Shown: positions 7,820 through 15,855, counted from the stretch's first letter. The stretch: DNA of 64,000 nt from Gaiellasilicea sp963829845 (GCA_963829845.1 CAWHKD010000030.1:1-64000); one strand, 5' to 3'. Program-made: numbers and translations. Notes: generated from the letters alone by a model not told the origin.

Positions 7820-8232
7820 ATGTACGAGTTCGCGAGCGGTGCGGCTGCGGCCGTGGCCGTCGGCCTGATCGGCTCCGAGGATCCTCCGCTGAGCCCCGAG
7901 CCCGTCGGCCCGGCACCCTCCAACTTCGAGGCACCGCCGGTGCCGCTGCGCTCGTTCGAGTCGATCCTGGCCGAGCACACCTCGGCGGCAACGTCGACGG
8001 CGACCGTGGTCGCACCCGACATGGCCGACACGCGCCGCGTCGTGCTCCGGCTGCTCGGCGGCGAGCAGCTCGAGCTCGCAGCCTACGACGACCGCGAGGA
8101 GGCCGTGACGGCCGCGCGCGAGCTGATGACGCGCTTCAGCAGCGCCGAGTCGGCGGGCGAGTGGCCCAGCTCGACGGCCGCTTCATCCGGCCGGCCTCGG
8201 TCGCGTCGATCGACGTGCTCTCGAGCGAGTAG
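7820..8232 (+). CDS. Small protein, paralogue of the gene at 9386, frameshifted near its C-terminus
   Basis: About 137 residues from the ATG at 7820. After an Ala/Pro-rich N-terminal region, the domain RRVVLRLLGGEQLELAAYDD ... GEWP aligns with the protein at 9386 (RRVVVRLRDGETILIGG ... GEWP). The reading frame then turns into Ser/Arg-rich sequence, while the +1 frame gives LDGRFIRPASVASIDVLSSE and the stop at 8232, which matches RDRFINPDAIVSVDVVRWS of the paralogue. A one-base loss in the CCC at about 8163-8167 explains this. The function is unknown; the spacing suggests a small cytoplasmic alpha/beta domain shared by both proteins. Confidence 0.6.
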
Positions 8233-8385
8233 CTAGGGACGCCAGTCGCCCGAGCGGCCCGAGACGAACGCAAGCCTCGAACCGTCGGGCGACCAGGCCG
8301 GTGCATACGCGTCGCGGAGGAGAGTGCGCGCGCGTCCCGTCGGCGCCGATCGTCCGAACGTAGCGCGCAACCCCCTCGCTCCCGC
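8233..8385 (-). pseudogene. Remnant of a TolB/PD40 beta-propeller gene
   Basis: The frame ending at 8233 reads DAYAPAWSPDGSRLAFVSG, the signature blade of TolB-like PD40 propeller proteins. Just upstream, in another frame, lies VARYVRTIGADGTRA, the start of the same blade; the two are separated by a frameshift in a GC-repeat tract at about 8327-8336. No start codon or further blades are present because the formyltransferase-like gene begins its stop at 8418. I read this as the last blade of a decayed gene. The paralogous small gene upstream ends at 8232, immediately beside it. Confidence 0.5.
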
Positions 8386-8417
8386 GGTGATTTTCGGCTC
8401 GTCGTGCAGGACGATTC

Positions 8418-9266
8418 CTAGACGGGCTCGCTCGCGACAATCCAGATCGGGCCGTCCCCGCACTCGACGCGTCGTGCGCCGTCGCCGGGATCCGCCAGCC
8501 GAGTCTGGAGCAGCACGATCTCCTCGCCGTCGAGCGTCGCGATCGGCGCGCGAATGCCGGAGAGCCCGAACGTGAGGTGCCAGGCGCGCACCTGATCGTG
8601 GACACGGCGCGCCGGCTGCGACCAGTCGACGCGGACATAGTCGTCGTCCTCGAAATGTCCGGCCCACGTCGCATTCTCGGTCGGTTGCGGATCGCCCGGG
8701 TCGCCGGCCGCGACGCGCTCGAGGGCCTGCGGCAGGAGACCGAGGGCCGCCTCCAGCAGCCGCGGCCCGAACTGGCCGATGTCGCAGTCGTCGTCCCGGA
8801 TCGGGTCGCCGCCCTGCGAGAGGATATTGCCCGTGTCGAGTTCGGCGTCCATCCGATGCCAGGTGAAGCCCCACTCGGTGTCGCCGCTCCGGAGCGTCCA
8901 GGCGAACGGGATCGGCCCGCGGTGGCGGGGCAGCAACGCCGTATGCCCGTTGATCGACCCGAGCCGCGCGACGTCGAGCGCGCCCGGCGGGATCCTCCAG
9001 GGAAAACCGCAGCAGATCGTAAGGTCGGGCTCGTAGGCACGGAGCAGTCGCTCGATCGACCACTTGTCCTTCGCGAAGAGCAGATCGACGCCGGCCGGTG
9101 CGGTCGCCGGGGTGAGACGCAGGAACTCCGGCTGCTCGTCGGCCTCGGGGCGGCGCGGCGCGACCAGCGCGACCGGCTCGTGCCCGAGTTCCCCGAGCGT
9201 GCCCGCGAGCGCATCCGCGATCGGCCTGATCGTGCAGATCATGCACACGCGCCAGGAATCGGCCAT
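8418..9266 (-). CDS. Formyltransferase-like protein (Fmt/ArnA fold)
   Basis: 282 residues. The central motif SINGHTALLPRHRGPIPFAW contains the Asn-x-His of formyltetrahydrofolate-dependent formyltransferases, and the catalytic Asp lies in AELDTGNIL. A C-terminal domain of about 80 residues follows (VRAWHLTFGLSGIRAPIA), as in methionyl-tRNA formyltransferase. The N-terminus lacks the usual MRIVFFGTP start, so it is probably not the housekeeping Fmt but a paralogue formylating another amine, such as a nucleotide sugar. The ATG at 9266 was chosen; longer in-frame starts up to 9365 exist. It stands alone between two small genes. Confidence 0.8.
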   Translation of the reverse strand: MADSWRVCMICTIRPIADALAGTLGELGHEPVALVAPRRPEADEQPEFLRLTPATAPAGVDLLFAKDKWSIERLLRAYEPDLTICCGFPWRIPPGALDVARLGSINGHTALLPRHRGPIPFAWTLRSGDTEWGFTWHRMDAELDTGNILSQGGDPIRDDDCDIGQFGPRLLEAALGLLPQALERVAAGDPGDPQPTENATWAGHFEDDDYVRVDWSQPARRVHDQVRAWHLTFGLSGIRAPIATLDGEEIVLLQTRLADPGDGARRVECGDGPIWIVASEPV

Positions 9267-9385
9267 GCGGCCAGCGTACGTCGAATCCCGCATCCGGGGG
9301 AGGTCTCGGCGACGAGCCTCGGAGACGATGAGGAAGCCGGAGTGGCGTCCTCCGGCAGCCGTCAAATCAGGGAAGGAAGAACGCC

Positions 9386-9661
9386 ATGCATGCTCTGGCA
9401 GAGCCCCCGGTCAGCCCGACAGTCGTCGGCACCGAGGACCGCGACGGGCACGGGCTCGGCCAGCGCCGCGTCGTCGTCCGCTTGCGCGACGGGGAGACGA
9501 TCCTCATCGGCGGCTCCCCCTCCTACGAGGATGCGCTCGTGCTCGCACAGAAGACCATCCTCGAACTCGCCGACGTCGGCAAGGGCGAGTGGCCGATGTT
9601 GCGTGACCGCTTCATCAATCCGGACGCGATCGTCTCGGTCGATGTCGTCCGCTGGTCGTAG
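9386..9661 (+). CDS. Small protein of unknown function, paralogue of the gene at 7820
   Basis: 91 residues, no signal peptide or membrane helix. The core RRVVVRLRDGETILIGGSPS, the helix YEDALVLAQKTILELAD and the end RDRFINPDAIVSVDVVRWS look like a compact alpha/beta domain. The gene at 7820 carries the same domain, so this is a local family. It has its own ribosome-binding site (GGAAGGAAG) and a strong hairpin terminator right after the stop, so it is a single-gene unit. I do not recognise a named family. Confidence 0.7.
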   Translation: MHALAEPPVSPTVVGTEDRDGHGLGQRRVVVRLRDGETILIGGSPSYEDALVLAQKTILELADVGKGEWPMLRDRFINPDAIVSVDVVRWS

Positions 9662-9670
9662 ACCCGCAAC

Positions 9671-9705
9671 GAGGCGCGGCCGGGCTCTCGCCCGGCCTTC
9701 GCCTC
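9671..9705 (+). terminator. Hairpin terminator after the small gene
   Basis: GAGGCG (9671-9676) pairs with CGCCTC (9700-9705), and inside it GGCCGGGC pairs with GCCCGGCC. It begins 10 nt after the stop of the gene at 9386. Confidence 0.6.
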
Positions 9706-9850
9706 GTACCGTCACAGGAGCCGCCTACCCGCGATCGGTTGGGTGTCCCCCTATGCAGGTAGATCCGAAAGGGCGCGAGACCTGCGGATCCAGTTGTAAG
9801 AAGTTTGTTCGTACGCACCACAGCCGCCGATTTCCGGGTATCTAGAGAGA

Positions 9851-11269
9851 GTGGCGACAACCGCTTCCGGGGTCACGGCCGCGCACGAGCTCGACGAGCT
9901 GTACCGCCTCCACGCGGCCGAAGTGTTCCGCTATGCGTACGCCGTGCTCGGAAACCGCGCCGACGCGGAGGACGTGACCCAGACCACCTTTGTCAACGCG
10001 CTGCGCGCACTCGAGCGGGGCGAGAAGCCGCGCAAGCCGACGAACTGGTTGATCACGATCGCCCACAACCTGATCCGCCAGCGTTTCCGGCAGCAGCAGT
10101 CGCGGCCGCTCGAGGTCGAGCTCGACCGCGACGTCGCAGTCGCTGAGGAAACCGACGACGGGCCGTCGATCGACGAGCTCGTGCGCGCCCTGCAACGAAT
10201 CCCGCCGACGCAACGACAGGCGCTCGTTCTCCGCGAGCTGGAGGGCCGTTCCTACAGCGAGATCGGCGAACTGCTCGGCATCTCGCAGTCGGCGCTCGAG
10301 GCGCTGATCTTCCGCGCCCGGCGCTCGCTCGCCGAAGAGCTCGAGAACCTGGTCACATGCGGTCACGCCGAGCTCGCGCTCTCGCGCGAGACGGACGGGC
10401 GCCTCGGCCGGAAAGAGCGCCGCCGCCTCGTCGCGCACATCGACGAGTGCGCCAGCTGCGCCAGGATGGCCGCGCGGAGCATGAAACACCGGCGCGCGTT
10501 CAAGGCACTGGCCATCCTGCCGCTCCCGTTTTCGCTGACCTTCTTCAAAGGCGCGCCGAGCGCCGCCGCCGCGACCGGGCTGCCCACAATCGGGGCCGGT
10601 ACCGCCGCGGGAACCGCCGCCGGTGTTGGCGCTGCCGGGATCACAACGAAGATCGCGGTCGGACTCGCGGCGGTCGCGGTCGCGGGCGGTGCCGGGTACG
10701 AGGGAGCCAAGGTGGTGCAGGAGCCGGCGGCGTCGGCGCGACCGCCTGCAAAGGTCGAGCCGGCGGCCGCGACACCGGTCGTGCGGCGGCAGCCCATCTC
10801 CGCCGCCACCGGGACGCCGCGGGTCGTGCAGGCGAAGCCGGTCGTCGCGAGGAAGCCGACGCGCGGCAAGCCAACGCTGGCGGCGACGCCGGAGCGCGGC
10901 AAGAGCGCGGCTGCGCCCGGCCGCAATAGGCCGGCGACGAAGACACCCCCCACGTCGACGCCGAGCCCGACGCGGTCACAGAGGCCCGAGGCGGGGCCGA
11001 AACCAAAGACCTCGCGCGGCATCGGGCCGGCCTCCGAACCCGCCCGCGGCAAGAGCGCCGCTGCGCCGAGCCGCCGCCAATCCCGGCCTGCGAAATCGGC
11101 GAAGCCGCCGCAGGCAAAGAAGACGGAGAAACCGGCAGCTGCGCTGAAGCCGAAGAAATCGTCAGCGGCGCTGAAGTCGGAGAAGCCCGTGGCTGGGCTG
11201 AAGTCGGAGAAGCCGGAACGGGCCGAGAACCCGGAGAAGCCGCAGCGCGAGCCGACTCCAACGGGATAG
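9851..11269 (+). CDS. ECF sigma factor fused to an anti-sigma-like zinc finger, membrane-like segment and Pro/Lys-rich tail
   Basis: 472 residues. Region 2 (about 12-80) reads HAAEVFRYAYAVLGNRADAE and region 4 (about 110-165) reads RQALVLRELEGRSYSEIGEL. After the sigma part comes a zinc-finger motif with His and two Cys (LVAHIDECASCARM, about residue 200), as in zf-HC2 anti-sigma factors. Next are Ala/Gly-rich hydrophobic stretches (ITTKIAVGLAAVAVAGGAGY, about 265) and about 190 residues rich in Pro, Lys and Ala with recurring ALKSEKP/GKSAAAP units. The start is a GTG at 9851. It looks like a sigma factor carrying its own regulator and membrane tether. Confidence 0.85.
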   Translation: MATTASGVTAAHELDELYRLHAAEVFRYAYAVLGNRADAEDVTQTTFVNALRALERGEKPRKPTNWLITIAHNLIRQRFRQQQSRPLEVELDRDVAVAEETDDGPSIDELVRALQRIPPTQRQALVLRELEGRSYSEIGELLGISQSALEALIFRARRSLAEELENLVTCGHAELALSRETDGRLGRKERRRLVAHIDECASCARMAARSMKHRRAFKALAILPLPFSLTFFKGAPSAAAATGLPTIGAGTAAGTAAGVGAAGITTKIAVGLAAVAVAGGAGYEGAKVVQEPAASARPPAKVEPAAATPVVRRQPISAATGTPRVVQAKPVVARKPTRGKPTLAATPERGKSAAAPGRNRPATKTPPTSTPSPTRSQRPEAGPKPKTSRGIGPASEPARGKSAAAPSRRQSRPAKSAKPPQAKKTEKPAAALKPKKSSAALKSEKPVAGLKSEKPERAENPEKPQREPTPTG

Positions 11270-11303
11270 CCTCCCGGATCGGGTGGGCGGTGGGCGGGCT
11301 GAT

Positions 11304-12179
11304 TTACGGCCCGCGGATCTGATCGTTGTACGACGGCTCCGCCGGGAGCGACCAGAGCAGGCGGGCACGCGTCGTATCGACGTCGGGCAGGTGCGCTTCG
11401 ACCAGGTCGAGGGTTGCGCCCACGAGATCGTCGAGCTCCGCCCGAACCTGCTCGCGCGGCAGGTCGAGCAGCCCATCGAGCCGCGCAGCAGCGTTCGGCG
11501 GCGTCAGCTCCATCCCTCCCACGACGGCCCCGACGCGCTTCAGCTTCTCGGGCGCGATGTAGACGCGGTTCAAGCCGGCGAGGATGCCGACGATGTTCCA
11601 CATCGTCGCGAGCACGTACTCGTAGAAGACGACGAGATCGCCGCGATCGCGGCCCATCCCGTCGTAGATCCAACTCGGTGTCAGCTGCAGGTTCGCCTCG
11701 ACCATCGCCCGACGAAGCGGGTCGGGGTAGTCGAGAACGCGCGCCCGAATCGGCTCGTAGCGCTCGTCGCCGAAGAGGACGATCGACTCCTGGACGCCGC
11801 GGAGGACGTCGAGACTGGTCGTGTCGAACGACTTGGCGGAGAGGGTGCCGTCGATCAGCTCGTCGAGCCAGCCGAGCCGCACGTGCGCGACGTCGGCCTT
11901 CACCGTGCCGAAGCGGTACTGCTCCAGGCATGCGTTGCCCGGGTAGTGCTTGACCCAGGTGAAGCGGTCGCCGTCTGCGCCGGCGCGCGCGGTCTCGAGC
12001 CAGTCGCGGTCGATCTCGTCCCAGTAGACGATCGTGTCGACATCGGACCAGCGGTCGGCGACACCCTGTGCGACCGAGCCGCCCAGCACAGCGATCGAGG
12101 CCCGCTCCCGGTATGGCTCGATGTAGCGTCGCGCGAGCTCGAGCCGCCAGGCGGAGTCCTCGTTCAGATCCACCGCCAC
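11304..12179 (-). CDS. Nucleotidyltransferase-fold protein
   Basis: About 291 residues. The N-terminal motif VLGGSVAQGVADRWSDVDTI is the G-S-x9-D-x-D signature of the polymerase-beta-like nucleotidyltransferase superfamily, with two metal-binding Asp. The remainder is mainly helical (ATMWNIVGILAGLNRVYIA), resembling families that include aminoglycoside and lincosamide nucleotidyltransferases. The start is a GTG at 12179 (or 12173), overlapping the 3' end of corA by about 10-16 bp, so the two are cotranscribed. The substrate is unknown; it may modify a small molecule, a tRNA or a toxin target. Confidence 0.75.
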   Translation of the reverse strand: MAVDLNEDSAWRLELARRYIEPYRERASIAVLGGSVAQGVADRWSDVDTIVYWDEIDRDWLETARAGADGDRFTWVKHYPGNACLEQYRFGTVKADVAHVRLGWLDELIDGTLSAKSFDTTSLDVLRGVQESIVLFGDERYEPIRARVLDYPDPLRRAMVEANLQLTPSWIYDGMGRDRGDLVVFYEYVLATMWNIVGILAGLNRVYIAPEKLKRVGAVVGGMELTPPNAAARLDGLLDLPREQVRAELDDLVGATLDLVEAHLPDVDTTRARLLWSLPAEPSYNDQIRGP

Positions 12180-13123
12180 AGTTTCGCGAGCCCGATCGTG
12201 ACCGGCGCGATCAGCACGATGACGGCAAGAACGGCCCAGAAGAGCATCGGTTCTTCGAAGAGGCCGACCTTGAAGTTCATTCCCATCACGCCTGCGATCA
12301 GGGCGCCTGGGAGCAGGATCACGGAGGTGAGCGTGAGCACCTTCATGATCTCGTTTGTGCGGTGCCCGCCCCGGGCGATCAGGACGTCGAAGGAGCCGAC
12401 GATCGCCTCGCGCGCGTCCCGTGCCTCCTGCACCGTCGCCTCGAACCGCCTCAACAGTGACGCGAAGCGCTCGCCGGAGTCGCTGTCGCCGAGCGCCTCG
12501 AGCTCCGGATGTGTCAGCGAGACGAGCGCCGAACGGTGTGCGGCGAGTGCGCGCCGGAGCTTCCCGACCTGTTTGCGCATCTCGATCAGGCGCTCGATGT
12601 CCTCCGACCCCTCGGCATCGCCGCGCATCGCCTCGATGTCGAACTCCTCCAGGCGCTGCTCGATCCGCTCGAACGCGGCCGAATAGGAACCGAGCACCCA
12701 CTCCAGCAGAGCCGCCAGGAATCCGGGCCCGTCGAGCGAGCCGGTGTCACCGGATCCCGAGACCCTGGAGGCGAACTCCTCGAGCACAACGATCGGCTCG
12801 TCATGGGCCGTGATCACCCAGTTCTCGCCGACGACGCATTCGAGCGCGATCAACTCGCCCTCGTCGTCCCCGCCGGGGGCGTAGGTGGTGACGTGGATGT
12901 AGCGGCCATGGTCCTTGAAGACCGCGCGATCCTTCGAGTCCGCGAGGCAGGCGTGGGTGGCGCTGTCGAGCCCGAATGCCTCGGCGACACTGTTCGCGTC
13001 CTCCGGGGAGTCGCGGTCGACGTCGACCCAGAGCAGCTTGCCGCCGCGTAGCCGCTTCGGTCGGTCGCCGAGATCATCAAGCTTCTCGACCTGGTCGCGG
13101 TCGAAGAGGATTGCGGCGCTCAT
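12164..13123 (-). CDS. corA: CorA-family magnesium/divalent cation transporter
   Basis: 319 residues, usual length. The cytoplasmic domain (about 1-255) ends in a long helix, then two membrane helices at the C-terminus carry the family signature GMN (GVMGMNFKVGLFEEP) in the loop between them and a basic end (LAKLWRWI). It forms pentameric channels for Mg2+ or Co2+ in known relatives. The ATG at 13123 fits the N-terminus. It is upstream of and overlapping the nucleotidyltransferase gene. Confidence 0.92.
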   Translation of the reverse strand: MSAAILFDRDQVEKLDDLGDRPKRLRGGKLLWVDVDRDSPEDANSVAEAFGLDSATHACLADSKDRAVFKDHGRYIHVTTYAPGGDDEGELIALECVVGENWVITAHDEPIVVLEEFASRVSGSGDTGSLDGPGFLAALLEWVLGSYSAAFERIEQRLEEFDIEAMRGDAEGSEDIERLIEMRKQVGKLRRALAAHRSALVSLTHPELEALGDSDSGERFASLLRRFEATVQEARDAREAIVGSFDVLIARGGHRTNEIMKVLTLTSVILLPGALIAGVMGMNFKVGLFEEPMLFWAVLAVIVLIAPVTIGLAKLWRWI

Positions 13124-13162
13124 CGCTCGCCGATACCCCTCGCGGCGGGTTCGGAACCCCCA

Positions 13163-13471
13163 CTAGAACCACCAGCGGCGCCGCGGCGCCTTCACAACCA
13201 CGAGGTTCTTGCGCAGCTCGACCGGGATCGAGGCGATCGAACGGACTCCGAGCACCAAGGGGCCGTCGTGCCGGTCGATCTCGTCGCGCTTGGCGAAGAG
13301 ACCGTCGGCCTCGTCGAACGCGAGGATCGCGCCTGCGCTCTCGGCATCGTCGAACCTCGACGCGAGGTTCTGCTCGGTCTCCGCGATGTACTTCGAGACG
13401 ACGTCCGCCGGGCCGACGATGGCGACGCGCGCGTCCCGGCGGGTCGCGAGCAGCTTACCCAGCTCCCCCAT
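13163..13471 (-). CDS. Short protein derived from an AAA ATPase, lacking Walker A
   Basis: 102 residues from the ATG at 13471; an in-frame GTG at 13498 would add nine but overlaps the divergent gene at 13491. The stretch VVSKYIAETEQNLASRFDDA followed by GAILAFDEADGLFAKR matches the segment of AAA ATPases around Walker B (DEAD-like DEAD here as DEAD-equivalent DEAD position FDEAD). The Walker A loop GxxGxGKT is replaced by ARVAIVGPADVV. The arginine-finger helices and the lid domain are also missing. It may be a relic, or a small protein that retains the fold for oligomerisation with a full-length AAA partner. Confidence 0.6.
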   Translation of the reverse strand: MGELGKLLATRRDARVAIVGPADVVSKYIAETEQNLASRFDDAESAGAILAFDEADGLFAKRDEIDRHDGPLVLGVRSIASIPVELRKNLVVVKAPRRRWWF

Positions 13472-13490
13472 CTTTGTGATCGTATGCGGC

Positions 13491-14018
13491 GTGCTCACCT
13501 ACTACGCCGCCCTCAGCCTCGACGGCCGGATCGCCGGCGACGAACACGACCTCTCGTTCCTGAAGACGCTGACGGGTGCCGAGAACGACTACGAGGTCTT
13601 CTACGCCGACGTCGACTCGCTCATCATGGGCGCGCGGACGTGGGACTTCATGGTCGCGCACGGCTCCTGGCCCTACGCGGGCAAGCCGACATGGATCGTC
13701 ACTCACGCCGAGCGGTTGGCGGAGCTGCCGGGCGCCGAGCCGCTCGAGCTCTTCGCCGGCGATCTCGCCGAGCTCGTTCGCGTGATCGAGTCACGCGGCC
13801 TGAAGCGCACATGGCTCGTCGGCGGCGGCGACCTCGCCGGCCAGCTGCTCACGGCCGACCTGCTCGACGATCTGATCCTGACGCTCGCGCCGGCACTCGT
13901 CGGCAGCGGCCCTGCGCTGGCCGACGGCGCCTTCCCGCTACGGAGATTTGCGCTCACTCGGATGGAGCGGTTCGGCGACGACGGCGTGCGGCTGCACTAC
14001 GACCGGAAGCGCTCGTGA
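13491..14018 (+). CDS. RibD C-terminal/dihydrofolate-reductase-like protein
   Basis: 175 residues beginning VLTYYAALSLDGRIAG, the typical first strand and SLDG motif of the RibD_C/DHFR-like superfamily, with LIMGARTWDFM and the NADPH-binding TWLVGGGDLAGQLLTADLLD. These proteins reduce pterin- or pyrimidine-like substrates with NADPH, but most stand-alone members have no known substrate. The start is a GTG at 13491. The stop overlaps the GTG of the next gene by 4 bp, forming a two-gene unit. Confidence 0.87.
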   Translation: MLTYYAALSLDGRIAGDEHDLSFLKTLTGAENDYEVFYADVDSLIMGARTWDFMVAHGSWPYAGKPTWIVTHAERLAELPGAEPLELFAGDLAELVRVIESRGLKRTWLVGGGDLAGQLLTADLLDDLILTLAPALVGSGPALADGAFPLRRFALTRMERFGDDGVRLHYDRKRS

Positions 14019-14413
14019 GCGCCGAGAACGAGATCCTGAGCCGAGCAGACGCGTGGCAACGCGCGCTCGAGGCGCGGGATCCCGTCGCTGCCGCGGAGTA
14101 CCTCGCCGACGACTACGCGCTCGTCGTGACCAATCCCGAGCAGGCCGTGATGCCGCGCTCGGAGTGGCTGCGGTTGCTGCCGGACTACGACGTCCGCTCC
14201 TACGACATCCAGCACCGCGAGGTCAACGTACGAGCGGGAGTCGGCGTCGTCGTCCAGCGCGTGACGATGACGGCGGCGGTCGCGGGCACCGACCGGAGCG
14301 GAACGTTCATCCTCGTCGACCTCTGGAGCGATGAGGACGGCGTGTGGCGCGTCTGGCGGCGCCACTCGACGCCGCTCTCCGCGAGCTCGATGCCGCGGGC
14401 CGGCGACGCGTAA
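14015..14413 (+). CDS. SnoaL/DUF4440-like NTF2-fold protein
   Basis: 132 residues. The pattern of an N-terminal helix (ILSRADAWQRALEARDPVAA), a short DDY turn (YLADDYALVV) and long beta strands (VVVQRVTMTAAVAG, GTFILVDLWSDEDGVWRVWR) fits the NTF2-like superfamily of small-molecule-binding or isomerase proteins. The GTG at 14015 overlaps the upstream stop (GTGA), so it is coupled to the RibD/DHFR-like gene. The function is unknown. Confidence 0.75.
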   Translation: MSAENEILSRADAWQRALEARDPVAAAEYLADDYALVVTNPEQAVMPRSEWLRLLPDYDVRSYDIQHREVNVRAGVGVVVQRVTMTAAVAGTDRSGTFILVDLWSDEDGVWRVWRRHSTPLSASSMPRAGDA

Positions 14414-14444
14414 CTCGACCGATACATCGACCAAGGGAGGCAAC

Positions 14445-14819
14445 ATGCTCGAGGAGCTCAAAAACTTCCTCTTCCGCGGCAACATCGTCGAGCTCGCGGT
14501 CGCATTCGTCATGGGCCTTGCGTTCGCGGCGGTGATCACGTCGCTCGTCGACAACCTGATCATGCCGGTGATCGCGATGATCATCGGCAAGCCCGACTTC
14601 AGCGACCTCACCTTCACGATCAACGACGCCGTCTTCCGCTACGGCGCGTTCATAACATCCGTGATCCAGTTCGTCGCGATCGGCGCAGCGGTCTTCTTCT
14701 TCGTCGTCAAGCCCGTGCAGATGATGGCCGCACGCGGCAAGGAGCCGATCGAGGAGGGCATGCCGGACGAGGAGCGCCGGCACCAGGAGCTGCTCGCGGC
14801 CCTGCGCGCCTCCCGGTAA
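14445..14819 (+). CDS. mscL: Large-conductance mechanosensitive channel MscL
   Basis: 124 residues, within the usual length for MscL. It opens with MLEELKNFLFRGNIVELAVA, the amphipathic N-terminal helix and first membrane helix with the conserved N-x-V-x-L-A-V-A. A periplasmic loop and a second helix (FITSVIQFVAIGAAVFFFVV) follow, and a charged cytoplasmic helix at the end (PDEERRHQELLAALRASR). It forms a pentamer that opens under membrane tension during osmotic downshock. The ribosome-binding site AAGGGAGG lies at 14433-14440. A single gene, 31 bp after the NTF2 gene. Confidence 0.95.
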   Translation: MLEELKNFLFRGNIVELAVAFVMGLAFAAVITSLVDNLIMPVIAMIIGKPDFSDLTFTINDAVFRYGAFITSVIQFVAIGAAVFFFVVKPVQMMAARGKEPIEEGMPDEERRHQELLAALRASR

Positions 14820-14831
14820 CGGCTTGTGCGG

Positions 14832-15758
14832 CTAACAGAAGACGATCTCGTTGCTGAATGCCGAGGCGTTCCCGGACGTGTCGACCGCCCTCACCGTGAT
14901 CGTGTTCGGTCCCGCACCCTGGCAGTAGGTGATCGTGTCGCCGGCGCCGATCGTGGTGCCGAGCTGATCGAGCACGCCGTTGATGAAGACCTCGTACATG
15001 ATCAGCGACTGCGGGTCGGTGTCGTCCGTCGACTGATCCCAGTCGAGCCAGATCTCGGGAATCGAGCTCTCCGACGACAGGCGCAGGTTCTGGGGCACCG
15101 TCGGCGGAATCCTCTCGGTCACCGCCGGCGTCGTCACCGTGACGGCGTTGCTCGCGGCGGTGTTGCCGAAGAAGTCGCGGACGCTGACCTGGAAGGTGTG
15201 CGTCGACTCGGGCACGAGCCGGAGGACGGTGAACGAGAGATAACCGAGCGCACCCGAGAAGCTCGGACTGCCGTCGACGAGCAACGTGACGAAGACCTGC
15301 GAGGTGTTGTCGGTCGATTGTGTCCACGCGAGCGCGACTCGCGTCGGCCAGAGGCCGGTCACCGAGAGCGTCGGCGCCGAAGGCGGCGTCGTGTCGGGCG
15401 GCGTTGTGTACGTGACCGTGTTGCTGGGAGCCGAGCGGTTCCCGTTCGCGTCGATTGCGACGACGGAATAGTTGAACGTCGTCCCCGGCCAGAGGTTCGG
15501 GAACGTGAACGTCGTCTTCGGCGGATCGACTCTGATGCAGCCGAGCCCGTCGCGCTGGATGCAGTACCACCAGTTCGAGGACTTCGACGACGAGGCGTCC
15601 CAGGCGAGCGAGATGCTCGTGGCGCTGCTCGCGGTGATCCTCAGGTTGGTCGGACCCTTGGGTGCGGCGGGGCCTCGCGCGGCGGGGGCTGTCGCGGTTC
15701 CGATCACGAGCGGGAGCACGAGCAGACTCACGACCAGGACGGTGCGGCGAAGGGACAT
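14832..15758 (-). CDS. Secreted protein with three fibronectin type III domains
   Basis: 308 residues. A signal peptide (MSLRRTVLVVSLLVLPLVIG, cleavage near residue 25-30) is followed by three FN3 modules at about 35-120, 125-212 and 220-307, each with the Trp of the B strand (SLAWDAS, ALAWTQS, WLDWDQS) and a Thr-Val end (SNTVTYTT, SNAVTVTT, SNEIVFC). There is no catalytic domain, so it is probably an adhesion or carbohydrate-associated surface protein. The ATG at 15758 has GGGAGGAG just upstream; the start codon is inside an inverted repeat that could form a hairpin. Confidence 0.85.
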   Translation of the reverse strand: MSLRRTVLVVSLLVLPLVIGTATAPAARGPAAPKGPTNLRITASSATSISLAWDASSSKSSNWWYCIQRDGLGCIRVDPPKTTFTFPNLWPGTTFNYSVVAIDANGNRSAPSNTVTYTTPPDTTPPSAPTLSVTGLWPTRVALAWTQSTDNTSQVFVTLLVDGSPSFSGALGYLSFTVLRLVPESTHTFQVSVRDFFGNTAASNAVTVTTPAVTERIPPTVPQNLRLSSESSIPEIWLDWDQSTDDTDPQSLIMYEVFINGVLDQLGTTIGAGDTITYCQGAGPNTITVRAVDTSGNASAFSNEIVFC

Positions 15759-15790
15759 GGCTCCTCCCAAGCATTGGCGGCAATGTCCCT
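15751..15790 (-). promoter_or_regulatory. Leader hairpin enclosing the ribosome-binding site of the FN3 gene
   Basis: On the minus strand AGGGACAT (15790-15783) can pair with ATGTCCCT (15758-15751). The second arm contains the ATG start, and the Shine-Dalgarno GGGAGGAG lies in the loop, so folding would hide the start. Whether this regulates translation is inference. Confidence 0.35.
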
Positions 15791-15855
15791 CGGGACTACG
15801 AACGATCCGCGCGACCGGATTCGCCGCTCCGCCGACGGATTAGAGTGCCTCGGCT

